The translations under genes were made by a program, and so were the position numbers. Below the pieces are notes generated by a model. That model saw only the letters and a program-made list of their open reading frames with translations, made no database searches and had not been told where the DNA came from. Of a stretch of DNA of 64,000 nt, positions 27,052 through 35,393 are shown in pieces. Numbering within the stretch: position 1 is the stretch's first letter; every line of letters starts with the position of its first letter. The stretch is from positions 2,542,001 through 2,606,000 of the forward strand of contig NC_019964.1 in NCBI RefSeq assembly GCF_000328525.1. The letters run 5' to 3'. The stretch is from Halovivax ruber XH-70. GTDB taxonomy: Archaea > Halobacteriota > Halobacteria > Halobacteriales > Natrialbaceae.

Positions 27052-27091
27052 TCGACGGCCTGGCGGCTCGCAGGGTCACCACGACCGCGAC

Positions 27092-27667
27092 TCAGCGATC
27101 GAGAATCGAAAACAGCGCTTCGGGATCGCCGTCGAAGCGAGTCAGCAGCGATCGGATCGCTGCGCGGCGCTCGTCGGTGACGACCGCGTGGACCATCCCC
27201 TTGTCGGGCTGACCGTAGACGACGCTCGCGCCTTCGGGTGCGGCGACGATGGCCGGCAACGTCGCCAGGTCTTCCTCGCCGTCGACCAGAATCGTCACCG
27301 GGTCGGGGTCGTCGATCGCCGCGACGAGCGCCCGAATCAGCGCGTCGGTGAGCGCACCCTGTGGATTTTCGACGTCGACCGTCTCGCCGGCCGTCACGGT
27401 CTCGCGGATGACGGCGTCGACCGCCTCGCGTTTGGTGATGCCGTCGACGATGGCGACGTCAGGCGTCCGACCGGCCTCGAGAACGTGGTAGGTGACGACG
27501 TCGCCGACGGTCACGAGCGGTTCGCCGGCAACCTCGAGAAGTGAATGTGGGTCCGTCTCGACGGGCCCGATGGGGTCTTTGAGTTCGTGTCGGAGGGACT
27601 TCGGCAGCGAGACCAGCGGCTCCGGTGGGGAAGCGTCGTCGGCGTCTGACGGAGACGAATCTGTCAC
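27092..27667 (-). CDS. GTP-dependent dephospho-CoA kinase (DUF359 family)
   Basis: Starting at GTG 27667 the product has 191 residues. It shows the DUF359 pattern: VTVGDVVTYHVLE, AIVDGITKRE, VENPQGALTDALI and VLVDGEEDLATLP, followed by VVYGQPDKGMV. This archaeal family phosphorylates dephospho-CoA with GTP in the last step of coenzyme A synthesis. The start codon is chosen because a longer frame would run into spt4, which ends at 27690. It completes the conserved archaeal cluster with spt4 and rpoE. Confidence 0.88.
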   Translation of the reverse strand: MTDSSPSDADDASPPEPLVSLPKSLRHELKDPIGPVETDPHSLLEVAGEPLVTVGDVVTYHVLEAGRTPDVAIVDGITKREAVDAVIRETVTAGETVDVENPQGALTDALIRALVAAIDDPDPVTILVDGEEDLATLPAIVAAPEGASVVYGQPDKGMVHAVVTDERRAAIRSLLTRFDGDPEALFSILDR

Positions 27668-27689
27668 TGGTAGCGTGTGAGCGGTGTGC

Positions 27690-27887
27690 TCACCGGACCT
27701 TGAGCGCGTACGCGCCGGGTTCGTCGACCTGCATCTCCGTCGCGATCTCGGACTCTTCCGGGTGGGCGATGACGACGTAGCCCGCCCAGTCTTCGGTGAG
27801 GGAAGAGGACGCACAGGACGCGCAGGTCTCCGCGTCGGCCTCGTTGACGAGGTGGCACTCGCGACAGACGAGTCGGTTCGACGCCAT
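27690..27887 (-). CDS. spt4: Transcription elongation factor Spt4
   Basis: The product has 65 residues from ATG 27887, with a four-cysteine zinc site (CRECH and CASCAS). It forms the Spt4/Spt5 complex that keeps RNA polymerase processive. Its ATG lies just after the TGA of the upstream rpoE gene, so the two are coupled. A GTG two codons earlier would overlap that stop. Confidence 0.93.
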   Translation of the reverse strand: MASNRLVCRECHLVNEADAETCASCASSSLTEDWAGYVVIAHPEESEIATEMQVDEPGAYALKVR

Positions 27888-27889
27888 CG

Positions 27890-28459
27890 TCACTCACCCG
27901 CCGTGGCTTCCGGCTCGTCGCGCGCTTCCTCGAGCCAGCCGTGCTTGCCGAGGCCGGGCTGTTTGGCCGTCAGCCCGATCTTGGAGTCACGCGGGTTGCG
28001 CTCGTCGATGCTCTTCGTGACGATCCGGGTGCGGATGGCGTCCTCGACGCCGAGGGCCTGGTCGGACTCTGACGAGGAGAGACGCTGGTTCTCGCGATCG
28101 AACGCCAGGTACTCGTCGGAGATCTGCGAGACGTGCAGCAGGCCGTCGACGGGGCCGATGCCGACGAAGGCGCCGAACTCGACGACCTCGACGACCGTCC
28201 CGTCGACGACTTCCTGCATCTTCGGATCGAACGTGACGGCGTCGAACTCGGCCTCGTAGTAGACGCCGGGTTCGTTCGGCAGGACCGTCCCCTCGCCGAT
28301 GTCGTCGACGTCGACGACGGAGACGATGGAGCCGACTTCTTCGTCCATCCGTCCCTCGAGTTTGTCCTGGAGCAATCGCTTCACGAGGTCGGGCGAGACG
28401 TCGCCCAGAGCCTCCGGTGGTACTTCGACCGTGTCTTTCAGTCTGACCCGTTTGTACAT
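27890..28459 (-). CDS. rpo7: DNA-directed RNA polymerase subunit Rpo7 (E')
   Basis: The product has 189 residues. The N-terminal RNP-like domain (YKRVRLKDTVEVPPEALG..) is followed by an S1 RNA-binding domain near 80-160 (GTVVEVVEFGAFVGIGPVDGLLHVSQI). Together with Rpo4 it forms the polymerase stalk, which binds nascent RNA and helps open the promoter. It ends at the spt4 start and begins directly after the PIN gene's stop, forming a tight operon. Confidence 0.95.
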   Translation of the reverse strand: MYKRVRLKDTVEVPPEALGDVSPDLVKRLLQDKLEGRMDEEVGSIVSVVDVDDIGEGTVLPNEPGVYYEAEFDAVTFDPKMQEVVDGTVVEVVEFGAFVGIGPVDGLLHVSQISDEYLAFDRENQRLSSSESDQALGVEDAIRTRIVTKSIDERNPRDSKIGLTAKQPGLGKHGWLEEARDEPEATAGE

Positions 28460-28900
28460 CTATGGTTGAGTGAGTCCCAATTTGTTTCTCCCGCGTAATG
28501 CAAGTACCGGTATCCCTTCCGCGAGCACGCGCTCACGCAGCGGCCGATCGTTCGTGACGACGGCGTCGACCATCCCCGCTTCGGCGAGCTCGACCAGGGC
28601 GTCGTCGGCGTACGATTCTTCCGTGTCGACGGGCAGGCAGCGCTCGGTCGCCAGATCGTGGCCGACGGACGCGGCCGTCCCTTCGGTCCCGCCCTTTTCG
28701 GCGAGTCGACGGAGTTCTTCGAGAACCGGCTGCGGCGTGACCGGCTCGTAGCCGCCTGCCGCCGCCAGTTCCTCGTTCCCTTGCAGGTCGATTGGACGTG
28801 GCCCGCTGTCGAGTAGACGATCGAGTTCGTCGAACAGCCGCACGTCGAGTTCGACGGGCATCATGAGCGCACTCGTATCGAGGGCCACGCGTGTCGTCAT
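28460..28900 (-). CDS. PIN domain protein (Utp23/FAF1-type)
   Basis: The 146-residue product is a PIN-domain nuclease-like protein with acidic residues in [11 protein letters not shown] (N-terminus), an acidic DDALVELA and the motif [10 protein letters not shown]. This type is found throughout archaea between the aIF2 gamma and rpoE genes and is thought to act in rRNA processing. Its start overlaps the aIF2 gamma stop by four bases (ATGA). Confidence 0.92.
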   Translation of the reverse strand: MTTRVALDTSALMMPVELDVRLFDELDRLLDSGPRPIDLQGNEELAAAGGYEPVTPQPVLEELRRLAEKGGTEGTAASVGHDLATERCLPVDTEESYADDALVELAEAGMVDAVVTNDRPLRERVLAEGIPVLALRGRNKLGLTQP

Positions 28901-30135
28901 TCGTCAGTGAGGGTGCCGACGCCGATCAGTCGCCAGCGCGCACCGATGCGGCGGTTGATCGCGATCTTTGCGCCCGGTTCGGCACAGACCGGCCGTTTGA
29001 GGTTGACCTCGCACTCGCCCGACCGCGCGCTGGTGACGGCGCCGACGGTCGTCGCCGTGCCGACGGTCATCATGAGCGGTTCGCCGGTCGAGATCTCGTC
29101 GATCTCGCCGTCGGCCTCGTCGGCCCCGACGACGCGATCCAGCAGTTCTACCGACATCGTAAAGGACTGCCACGTCGGTGGGAGCGATCCCGGTGGGCCG
29201 GCGAGGCGGCCAGCCAGTGCGTCGCCCTTCGTCAGCGACGGGTCGAGGCCGGTCCCGATGCCGAGCAGGCCACCGGGGGTAGCCGTCTCGACCGAGTCGC
29301 CCGCCGCTTGCAGCGAGCGAATCGTCGTCTCGATCGGAACGTACTCGGATTGGCCGCCTTCCTCGACTTCGCGACCGGGTCGGATCTCGATGGCGTCGTC
29401 GACGGCGAGTTCGCCCTCGACGAGACTGCCACCCAGCACGCCACCGGCGAGCTCCGCGGCCGTCGTTCCCGGTTTGTTGATGTCGAAACTCCGGGCGACG
29501 TGCATCCGCGGATCGGCGTCCGGGTCGCGATCCGGCGTGGGGATCTCTTCCTCGATGGCCTGGATGAGCAGATCCATGTTGACGTTCTGGCCGGCGCTGA
29601 CCGGAACGACGGGAGCGTCCTCGGCGACGGTGCCGGCGACGAACTCCTGGATCTCCTCGTAGTTCTCGCGCGCCCGCTCGCCGTCGACGAGGTCGACCTT
29701 GTTCTGGGCGATGACGATATTGTCGATCCCGATGATGTCGAGCGCCATCAGGTGCTCTTCGGTCTGGGGCTGGGGGACGGGTTCGCTCGCCGAGACGACG
29801 AGGACGGCGCCGTCCATCAGCGATGCCCCAGAGAGCATCGTCGCCATCAGGGTCTCGTGACCCGGCGCGTCCACGAACGAGACGGTCCGTATCGGCTCGC
29901 TCTCCGAGCCATCCGGACACTCCTCCTCGACGGTGAAACACTCGGGTTCGTCGACGTCCGGACACTGCCGGAACGTCGCGTCGGCGTAGCCGAGGCGGAT
30001 GGAGATACCGCGCTTCATCTCCTCCGAGTGCTGGTCCGTCCAGGCGCCCGAGAGCGCCTGCACCAGCGTGGTCTTGCCGTGGTCGACGTGGCCGACGAGT
30101 CCGATGTTCACCTCCGGTTGATCGTTTCCTGACAT
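28897..30135 (-). CDS. eif2g: Translation initiation factor aIF2 subunit gamma
   Basis: From ATG 30135 the product has 412 residues. It is the GTPase subunit that brings initiator tRNA to the ribosome. The G motifs are clear: GHVDHGKTT (about 15-23), DAPGHE (switch II) and AQNKVDL. Three cysteines of the zinc knuckle region are seen ([13 protein letters not shown]). Long upstream sequence in the same frame is not part of the gene. It leads the operon with the PIN, Rpo7 and Spt4 genes. Confidence 0.97.
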   Translation of the reverse strand: MSGNDQPEVNIGLVGHVDHGKTTLVQALSGAWTDQHSEEMKRGISIRLGYADATFRQCPDVDEPECFTVEEECPDGSESEPIRTVSFVDAPGHETLMATMLSGASLMDGAVLVVSASEPVPQPQTEEHLMALDIIGIDNIVIAQNKVDLVDGERARENYEEIQEFVAGTVAEDAPVVPVSAGQNVNMDLLIQAIEEEIPTPDRDPDADPRMHVARSFDINKPGTTAAELAGGVLGGSLVEGELAVDDAIEIRPGREVEEGGQSEYVPIETTIRSLQAAGDSVETATPGGLLGIGTGLDPSLTKGDALAGRLAGPPGSLPPTWQSFTMSVELLDRVVGADEADGEIDEISTGEPLMMTVGTATTVGAVTSARSGECEVNLKRPVCAEPGAKIAINRRIGARWRLIGVGTLTDE

Positions 30136-30263
30136 AAGACGAGAGTAATCTCTACCGGGTTTTCGCCGTCTGCGATTGATAAACCTACTGTTCCGGCACG
30201 GTTGCGGGACTGGCGGTTCGTGGAGAAGTGAAAGCGGGACAACGTAACTGGAACTTGGCGAAC

Positions 30264-30270
30264 CTTTTAC
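30264..30270 (+). promoter_or_regulatory. TATA-like box for the ArsR-type regulator
   Basis: CTTTTAC lies about 27 bases before the ATG at 30294. The gap to the aIF2 gamma gene is a divergent control region of 158 bases. Confidence 0.45.
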
Positions 30271-30293
30271 CCGGTGTGGCGAGAGGCGCCGGT

Positions 30294-31298
30294 ATGAGCG
30301 GAACGCACCACTCGGAGTTCGATCCGTTCGCCGAGGACGCCGTCCCGGCGGACGATCCAGTCTTCGCGTGCACGGACTGTCTCGAACCGGCCGAAGCCTT
30401 CGCGCTCGTCGCCGACGAGACTCGACTGGGAATCTTGCAGGCGCTGTGGGCCGCCGACGAGCGGCCAGTCGCATTCTCGGACCTGCGCCGAGCCGTCGGC
30501 GTTCGCGATTCGGCGCAGTTCAACTACCATCTCCAGCAACTCGAGGGACACTTCGTCACCAAGGTGGACGACGGAAGCCGGGCCGACGGCCGCGGCGAAT
30601 CGAGGGGCACTCACGGTGGTGACGCCGACGGCGCCACCGGGTACGACTTCAAACACGCCGGCGAGAAGGTCGTCCGGTCGGTCATCGCGGGCTCGTTCAA
30701 CGAACACCCGACGATCGAGCCGTTCACCGTGCAGGGGCGATGTGTCGACTGTAACGGCCAACTCGAGGCGAGCTACGGCGAGGAGCACCTGGCGATCGCA
30801 TGCACCGCGTGCGGGCACGGCCACGGCGAGTACCAGTTTCCGCCGGGCGGCCTCGGCGACCGCTCCCGCGTCGAGATCGCCGAGGCGTTCGATCAGCGAG
30901 TGCGCCACTTGCACTGTCTGGCCGCCGACGGCGTCTGTCCGGAGTGCAGCGGCCGCATGGAGACTCGCGTCGTCGAGGCCGACGCCGACTGCTGTCTCGG
31001 CGCCAGCACGCGCGTCGACCACGAGTGCTCCCAGTGCGGGCACACCCTCTGCTCCGCTCCTGGCCTGCGCCTGCTCGATCACTCGACCGTCGTGAACTTC
31101 CATCAGGAACGCGGTGTCCGCCTCGAAGAGCGACCGTACTGGACGCTCCCGTGGTGCGTGTCCGACGAGTACACCGAGCTCGTCGACCGCGAACCGGCCC
31201 GCCTCGCGGTCCGAATGCCACTCGACGGCGACGAGCTTCGCGTGACGATGACCGGTGAGCTCGACGTCCTCGAGACGCGAATCGTCGAGTCGACGTAG
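30294..31298 (+). CDS. ArsR-like helix-turn-helix protein with zinc-ribbon-like domains
   Basis: The product has 334 residues. A winged helix-turn-helix region near 35-90 ([16 protein letters not shown]...[28 protein letters not shown]) resembles ArsR regulators. A domain with two sets of cysteines follows: CVDC..CTACG near 155-185 and CPEC...CSQCG near 215-250. This layout is found in haloarchaeal regulator families of unknown target. The ligand is not evident. Confidence 0.85.
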   Translation: MSGTHHSEFDPFAEDAVPADDPVFACTDCLEPAEAFALVADETRLGILQALWAADERPVAFSDLRRAVGVRDSAQFNYHLQQLEGHFVTKVDDGSRADGRGESRGTHGGDADGATGYDFKHAGEKVVRSVIAGSFNEHPTIEPFTVQGRCVDCNGQLEASYGEEHLAIACTACGHGHGEYQFPPGGLGDRSRVEIAEAFDQRVRHLHCLAADGVCPECSGRMETRVVEADADCCLGASTRVDHECSQCGHTLCSAPGLRLLDHSTVVNFHQERGVRLEERPYWTLPWCVSDEYTELVDREPARLAVRMPLDGDELRVTMTGELDVLETRIVEST

Positions 31299-31375
31299 GA
31301 GAAACGAAGCGGGAGACTCCCGATAGGAGAATCGAAACGTGAGACTCCCGATAACTGACGAGCGACGAGCGCCCG

Positions 31376-31498
31376 CTACGTGAGGAGACCGAGCACGTCG
31401 AGGAGTTTGTCGACGTACTTGTCGTATTTCCCCTCCTTCGGGTCGCCATCGTCGGAAGCCGCGTTGGAAGACGCCTCGGACCGTTCGTCGCGAGCCAT
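31376..31498 (-). CDS. Small hypothetical protein (40 residues)
   Basis: A short frame with an ATG at 31498 encodes a polar, acidic N-terminal half and a Lys/Tyr-rich amphipathic end (KEGKYDKYVDKLLDVLGLLT). The amphipathic pattern and the absence of another reading make a real gene plausible. It is below the usual length threshold. No family is recognised. Confidence 0.45.
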   Translation of the reverse strand: MARDERSEASSNAASDDGDPKEGKYDKYVDKLLDVLGLLT

Positions 31499-31540
31499 AG
31501 CGCTACAACGTCCTAACGGATTGATAGTGTTGTCCCCATC

Positions 31541-31852
31541 TTACCACGTCTCGATCCGCCCGGCGCGGACGTCCTCCGCACAGCCCTCGCAGTCCGGGTG
31601 GCCCGCCTCGAAACACGCCGGACGGAACTCCTCGTCGAGCAGGGCGGCGCGGCGTTCGGTGTGGCGACGGCAGACGATCTTGGCCCGGCCCTCCTCGTCC
31701 GAGGGAATCCCGCGGGCGTTCCTGGCGTGCTGGTAGGATTCGCGGGCCTCGGCGAGTTGATCGTCCGTCGAGCGCCGTAGCGACTCGTACTGCCGACCTG
31801 CCTCCTGCAGTTTCCGTGTGAGGAGCCGCTTCAGGCGTCGCCGGTTGGACAT
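31541..31852 (-). CDS. Haloarchaeal conserved protein with C-terminal Cys motif (DUF7091-like)
   Basis: From ATG 31852 the protein has 103 residues. It begins with a basic helix (SNRRRLKRLLTRKLQEAGRQ), has a highly charged middle (DEEGRAKIVCRRHTERRAALL) and ends with FEAGHPDCEGCAEDVRAG, a short Cys-containing segment. The basic start and cysteines suggest an RNA or DNA partner. I recall a haloarchaeal family like this without known function. Confidence 0.75.
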   Translation of the reverse strand: MSNRRRLKRLLTRKLQEAGRQYESLRRSTDDQLAEARESYQHARNARGIPSDEEGRAKIVCRRHTERRAALLDEEFRPACFEAGHPDCEGCAEDVRAGRIETW

Positions 31853-31958
31853 GTCGATGCCATCCCTTCGTCCGGCACCCACATAGGCCCGTCGCCGCCC
31901 CGCGCATTCGCAGCCCAAAAGCGTCGATCGGGGCCGCGCATCGAACGGTTTCAGCAGG

Positions 31959-32810
31959 TCAGAACGGGTCAATCTCCGCAGGGAGCACGTCCGGGACGAG
32001 CCAGTCGGGGAGCGTCTCCCAGCCGAGCGCGTCGTCGCCTGGTCGGGCGTTCGTGTCGAGTCCCGTCCGGTCGGCGGGCCCGTCGCGATACTTGGCCGGC
32101 GGCGCGTCGTGCGCATAGACGCTCTCCGGGTGATCGACGGCCCAGACGTGTAGCACGCACGGCGTCCGGCAGGGCGGCAGGAGCGGCGGGTTACCCTCGT
32201 CGTAGACGGCCTGGTAGTACCACCAGGCCTTGCGCCCCGGGAGGCCGGCGTGATAGTGCCACGGCGAACAGCGCGCGTCGTCCGGTTCCCCTTCGCCGTA
32301 GACTGGCGGCGGATCGACGGGTTCGCCGTCACGCGACGCGATGAACATCACGCCCAGCGCTCGCCAGGTTCGGTTGTCGACGAGGACGGAGCCTGGGCGC
32401 TCGGGATCGAGTACCGTATCGTCACCGATGTACTCGGGATTGAGCCAGTGGGACCACCCGTCCTCGCCTCGCTCGAGCGTGTCGAAGTACGGGCGGTAGC
32501 CGTCGTCGACCAGCGCCCCGACGGTCGGGTACTGATCAGCGAGCGCTTCGGCAACCGCGGTCTGGATGGCGACCGTCTCCGGGTGGTCGTCCGCACAGCC
32601 GCCCGTCGTGGACTCCTCGCAATGGCCGTGACTCGGCTCGATCGTGGCGTCGGGACACCGTCCGTCGAGCCACCGTGCACGTCGGCCCCGATCACCGCCC
32701 GGCCGCTCCGCGCTCGCCCCCGCTCGCCCGGTCGCCGTCGCAGCGAACGCGCCACCCGATACAGCCAGGAGCCGTCGACGGGACAGGACCGGTCTGTCGT
32801 TTGCGCTCAT
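31959..32810 (-). CDS. Tat-exported protein of unknown function
   Basis: From the ATG at about 32810 the product has 283 residues. The N-terminus carries a twin-arginine signal (SRRRLLAVSGGAFAATATGRAGAS), so it is exported folded. The mature part is rich in Trp, Tyr, His and Pro, with RCSPWHYHAGLPGRKAWWYY and PPCRTPCVLHVWAVDHPE; several cysteines may form disulphides or bind metal. No enzyme family is recognised. It stands alone between two haloarchaeal genes. Confidence 0.78.
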   Translation of the reverse strand: MSANDRPVLSRRRLLAVSGGAFAATATGRAGASAERPGGDRGRRARWLDGRCPDATIEPSHGHCEESTTGGCADDHPETVAIQTAVAEALADQYPTVGALVDDGYRPYFDTLERGEDGWSHWLNPEYIGDDTVLDPERPGSVLVDNRTWRALGVMFIASRDGEPVDPPPVYGEGEPDDARCSPWHYHAGLPGRKAWWYYQAVYDEGNPPLLPPCRTPCVLHVWAVDHPESVYAHDAPPAKYRDGPADRTGLDTNARPGDDALGWETLPDWLVPDVLPAEIDPF

Positions 32811-33024
32811 TTCGTCCAGTCCGACACCAACTCCCATCGTAAATCCCACGTCACGCGAACGTGACTGTCACCGATCCACTCCCATCGAACGCCTCACACG
32901 TGTCGATCACCCGGCTCTCGATCGCCGAAACCCGGGGAGAGACGGCCACGTTCCGGCCGAACGGGCGGTCAGCGGGTCCGCACCGAATCGCCTGACTGAA
33001 ACACTTTCGCCCCGGTTACGGCAC

Positions 33025-33032
33025 TTTAAATA
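33025..33032 (+). promoter_or_regulatory. TATA box of the rpa3 operon
   Basis: TTTAAATA is a canonical archaeal TATA box. It lies 57 bases before the start codon, so unlike most genes here this transcript should have a 5' leader of about 30 bases with a Shine-Dalgarno site. Confidence 0.6.
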
Positions 33033-33073
33033 CGATCGGGCACCAATCGGCGTATGCCTCCCGTTGAACACAA

Positions 33074-33080
33074 GAGGAGG
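33074..33080 (+). promoter_or_regulatory. Shine-Dalgarno sequence of rpa3
   Basis: GAGGAGG lies eight bases before the ATG at 33089. It is the clearest ribosome binding site in the window and fixes the start. Confidence 0.6.
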
Positions 33081-33088
33081 CGAGCACT

Positions 33089-34018
33089 ATGAGCGACGTT
33101 AGCCAGCACGCGGCAGACATACACGAGCAGTTTTCAGACCATCTCGACGTCTCGGTCGACGACGTCGAGGACAGACTCACGACGCTCGTCGACGAGTACA
33201 AGGTCCCCATCGAGGAGGCCCGACGCAGCGTCACCAATCACTACTTAGAACAGGCGGGCCTCGAACGCGAGGACATCGCGAGCGGCGGCAGCGAATCCGT
33301 CGAACTCGCCGAGATCGACGAGCCCGAGCAGTGGGTCGACGTGACGGTGAAAGTGATCGAACTCTGGGACCCCCGGAGCGATTCGGTCGCACAGGTCGGC
33401 CTCCTCGGCGACCCGAGCGGGACGATCAAGTTCACGAAGTGGGCCAAATCCGAGCTCCCGGCCCTCGACGAAGGCGGCGTCTACCGCCTCGAGAACGTCG
33501 TCACCGACGAGTACCAGGGACGATACTCGGTCAAGTTGAACAAGACGACCGTCATCGAGGAACTCGACGACGACATCGAGGTCGGCACCGACACCTCCGA
33601 GATCGAGGGGGCGATGGTCGCCATGCAGAGCGGCTCCGGCCTCATCAAGCGCTGCCCCGAGGACGACTGTACGCGCGTCCTCCAGAACGGCCGCTGTTCG
33701 GAACACGGCGAGGTCGAAGGCGAGTTCGACCTCCGGATCAAGGGCGTCGTCGACGACGGGATCGACGCCCACGAGGTCATCTTCGACCAGGAGGCGACGG
33801 AAGCACTCACGGGAATCACCCTGGAAGAAGCCAAAGAGATGGCGATGGACGCGCTCGACACGACGATCGTCGCCGACGAGATCGCCGACGAGATCATCGG
33901 CACCTACTACCGCGTCGAGGGACCGACGTTCGGTCGATACGTCCTCGCCGACGACGTCACGGAGCTCGACGAGCCGGCGGATCCGGATCCCCTGCTGATC
34001 AGAGCGAGGTCGATGTAA
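33089..34018 (+). CDS. rpa3: Replication protein A (RPA3-type single-stranded DNA-binding protein)
   Basis: The product has 309 residues. A helical N-terminus (1-70) is followed by one OB fold near 75-160 (WVDVTVKVIELWDP...VGLLGDPSGTIKFTKWAKS). A zinc-finger-like segment comes next, with cysteines in RCPEDDCTRVLQNGRCSEHG near 185-205, then a C-terminal domain. This matches the haloarchaeal RPA3, which works in DNA repair with a partner. The partner gene follows directly (one base gap), as in other haloarchaea. Confidence 0.93.
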   Translation: MSDVSQHAADIHEQFSDHLDVSVDDVEDRLTTLVDEYKVPIEEARRSVTNHYLEQAGLEREDIASGGSESVELAEIDEPEQWVDVTVKVIELWDPRSDSVAQVGLLGDPSGTIKFTKWAKSELPALDEGGVYRLENVVTDEYQGRYSVKLNKTTVIEELDDDIEVGTDTSEIEGAMVAMQSGSGLIKRCPEDDCTRVLQNGRCSEHGEVEGEFDLRIKGVVDDGIDAHEVIFDQEATEALTGITLEEAKEMAMDALDTTIVADEIADEIIGTYYRVEGPTFGRYVLADDVTELDEPADPDPLLIRARSM

Positions 34019-34019
34019 C

Positions 34020-34646
34020 ATGAGCCAGGCAGAACTCTCGCGCGAAGTCGCCCGCCGCGTCTTCGCCTCGGAATTCAACGACGCGACGTACACGTTCAAG
34101 GAATCGGACGACGAACGCGCGCCCAACTACGCGCTGTTGCCCACCGGCGATCGGGCCAACCGCGTCTTCGCCGTCGGCACCCTCACCGAGACCGAGGACG
34201 TCGGCGACGACTCGGAATACTGGCGCGGCCGCGTCGTCGACCCGACGGGCACCTTCTTCGCCTACGCCGGCCAGTACCAGCCGGAGGCCGCCGCCGTCCT
34301 CCGCGAGGCAGAGGCGCCCGAGTACGTCGCCGTCGTCGGCAAGCCCCGCACCTACGAACCCGACGACGGGTCGGTCACCGTCTCGCTGCGACCCGAGTCC
34401 ATCTCGATCGTCGACGAGACAACCCGCGACCGCTGGGTCGTCGAGACCGCCGAACGCACACTCGACCGCATCGAGGCCTTCCAGGAGTGGGAGGCCGAGC
34501 GCGACGACCCCGAGGGCGGCTCGACCGCCCCGACGAACGAGTACGCCCAGCTCGCCCGCGAGGAGTACGACTCCCCGGTCGAGAACTACCGCCAGGCCGT
34601 CGTCCAGGCGTTAGAGAGTCTGGACGAACTCGAAGCGACGGCGTAG
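34020..34646 (+). CDS. rpap3: RPA3-associated protein (OB-fold partner)
   Basis: The 208-residue acidic protein is encoded one base after the rpa3 stop. It contains a central OB-like segment (VFAVGTLTETEDVG...YWRGRVVDPTGTFFAYAGQYQPEAAAVL, about 45-95) followed by an EYVAVVGKPRTYEPDDGSVTVSLRPESISI strand set and a helical C-terminus. This is the RPA-associated protein family (COG3390), which forms a specific complex with RPA3. Coupling is expected. Confidence 0.92.
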   Translation: MSQAELSREVARRVFASEFNDATYTFKESDDERAPNYALLPTGDRANRVFAVGTLTETEDVGDDSEYWRGRVVDPTGTFFAYAGQYQPEAAAVLREAEAPEYVAVVGKPRTYEPDDGSVTVSLRPESISIVDETTRDRWVVETAERTLDRIEAFQEWEAERDDPEGGSTAPTNEYAQLAREEYDSPVENYRQAVVQALESLDELEATA

Positions 34647-34706
34647 CCACGCACAGACGCCCCGCTGCCACACGTTTTTCACCGCCGTTCCGGCTGCCAC
34701 GCAGCA

Positions 34707-34802
34707 CTATCGGAACCGACGACTGACGAGAACGATCACAACCACTGCCGCGAGAACGCCGACGATCGTCGGGACGAGCTGGCCGCGAGCCCGTAACGAC
34801 AC
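34707..34802 (-). CDS. Possible single-span small membrane protein (31 residues)
   Basis: A GTG immediately follows the TGA of tsr3 (the stop is at 34803-34805), and the frame stays open for 31 codons to a TAG. The product has a short charged start, one hydrophobic helix of about 17 residues (LVPTIVGVLAAVVVIVL) and a basic end (SRRFR), which is a standard single-span layout. It is too short for normal gene calling. The exact stop-start junction supports translational coupling, but chance cannot be ruled out. Confidence 0.35.
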   Translation of the reverse strand: MSLRARGQLVPTIVGVLAAVVVIVLVSRRFR

Positions 34803-35303
34803 TCACTCGTCGACCAGATACTCGTCCTGGACGGCGACGACCTCGCTCGAATCCGCACAGTCGGCGTACCGTCGCAGGGGCTCTTCGTTCAGTTCGAGGA
34901 AGGTCTCGCCCCAGCGGAACGGATCCAGCAGTTCCTCGGCGTGGCCCGGTTCGCCGAGGATCCACAGGCCAGCGGCAAGCGCCTCCACGGTGGTCAGCCG
35001 GAACGGCCGCCCGAAGTTGATTGGGTTGGCCGCGACGAGGAAGGGCAGCGCGCGGTGTTCACCGGGCATCGAGAAGGCCGCTTCGCCGGCGGACTCCCAC
35101 GAGCAATCGAGCGCGACGAGGGTTTCTATCGCCTCGTCCCGATCGGCGGGCGACAGCGCCCGTTCGGCGTGGGGATTGAGGACGACGCCGTAGGGAACCT
35201 GCCCCATCGAACGATGGAGGATCGCCTCGTCGAAGCGCTCCAGCCGCCGGGCCGTACACTTCTTCGGATCGTCGTCGCCCTCGTAGTAGACGTGGACCTC
35301 CAC
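34803..35303 (-). CDS. tsr3: Tsr3/DUF367 family rRNA aminocarboxypropyltransferase
   Basis: The product has 166 residues. It contains [13 protein letters not shown] (about 12-24), the [19 protein letters not shown] stretch, DCSWESA (about 66-72) and [17 protein letters not shown] near 83-99, which together identify Tsr3. The enzyme transfers the 3-amino-3-carboxypropyl group of SAM to a small-subunit rRNA base. In archaea the same family is conserved. The gene is on the opposite strand to rpap3. Confidence 0.93.
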   Translation of the reverse strand: MEVHVYYEGDDDPKKCTARRLERFDEAILHRSMGQVPYGVVLNPHAERALSPADRDEAIETLVALDCSWESAGEAAFSMPGEHRALPFLVAANPINFGRPFRLTTVEALAAGLWILGEPGHAEELLDPFRWGETFLELNEEPLRRYADCADSSEVVAVQDEYLVDE

Positions 35304-35393
35304 TATCGCTTCCCCTCCACGTCTGGTCCTACGGGCCGCGGGCGAAAAGCGAGTCGGTTCCGACTGGTCGGGTACCCGAACTGCCGGTGGCGC

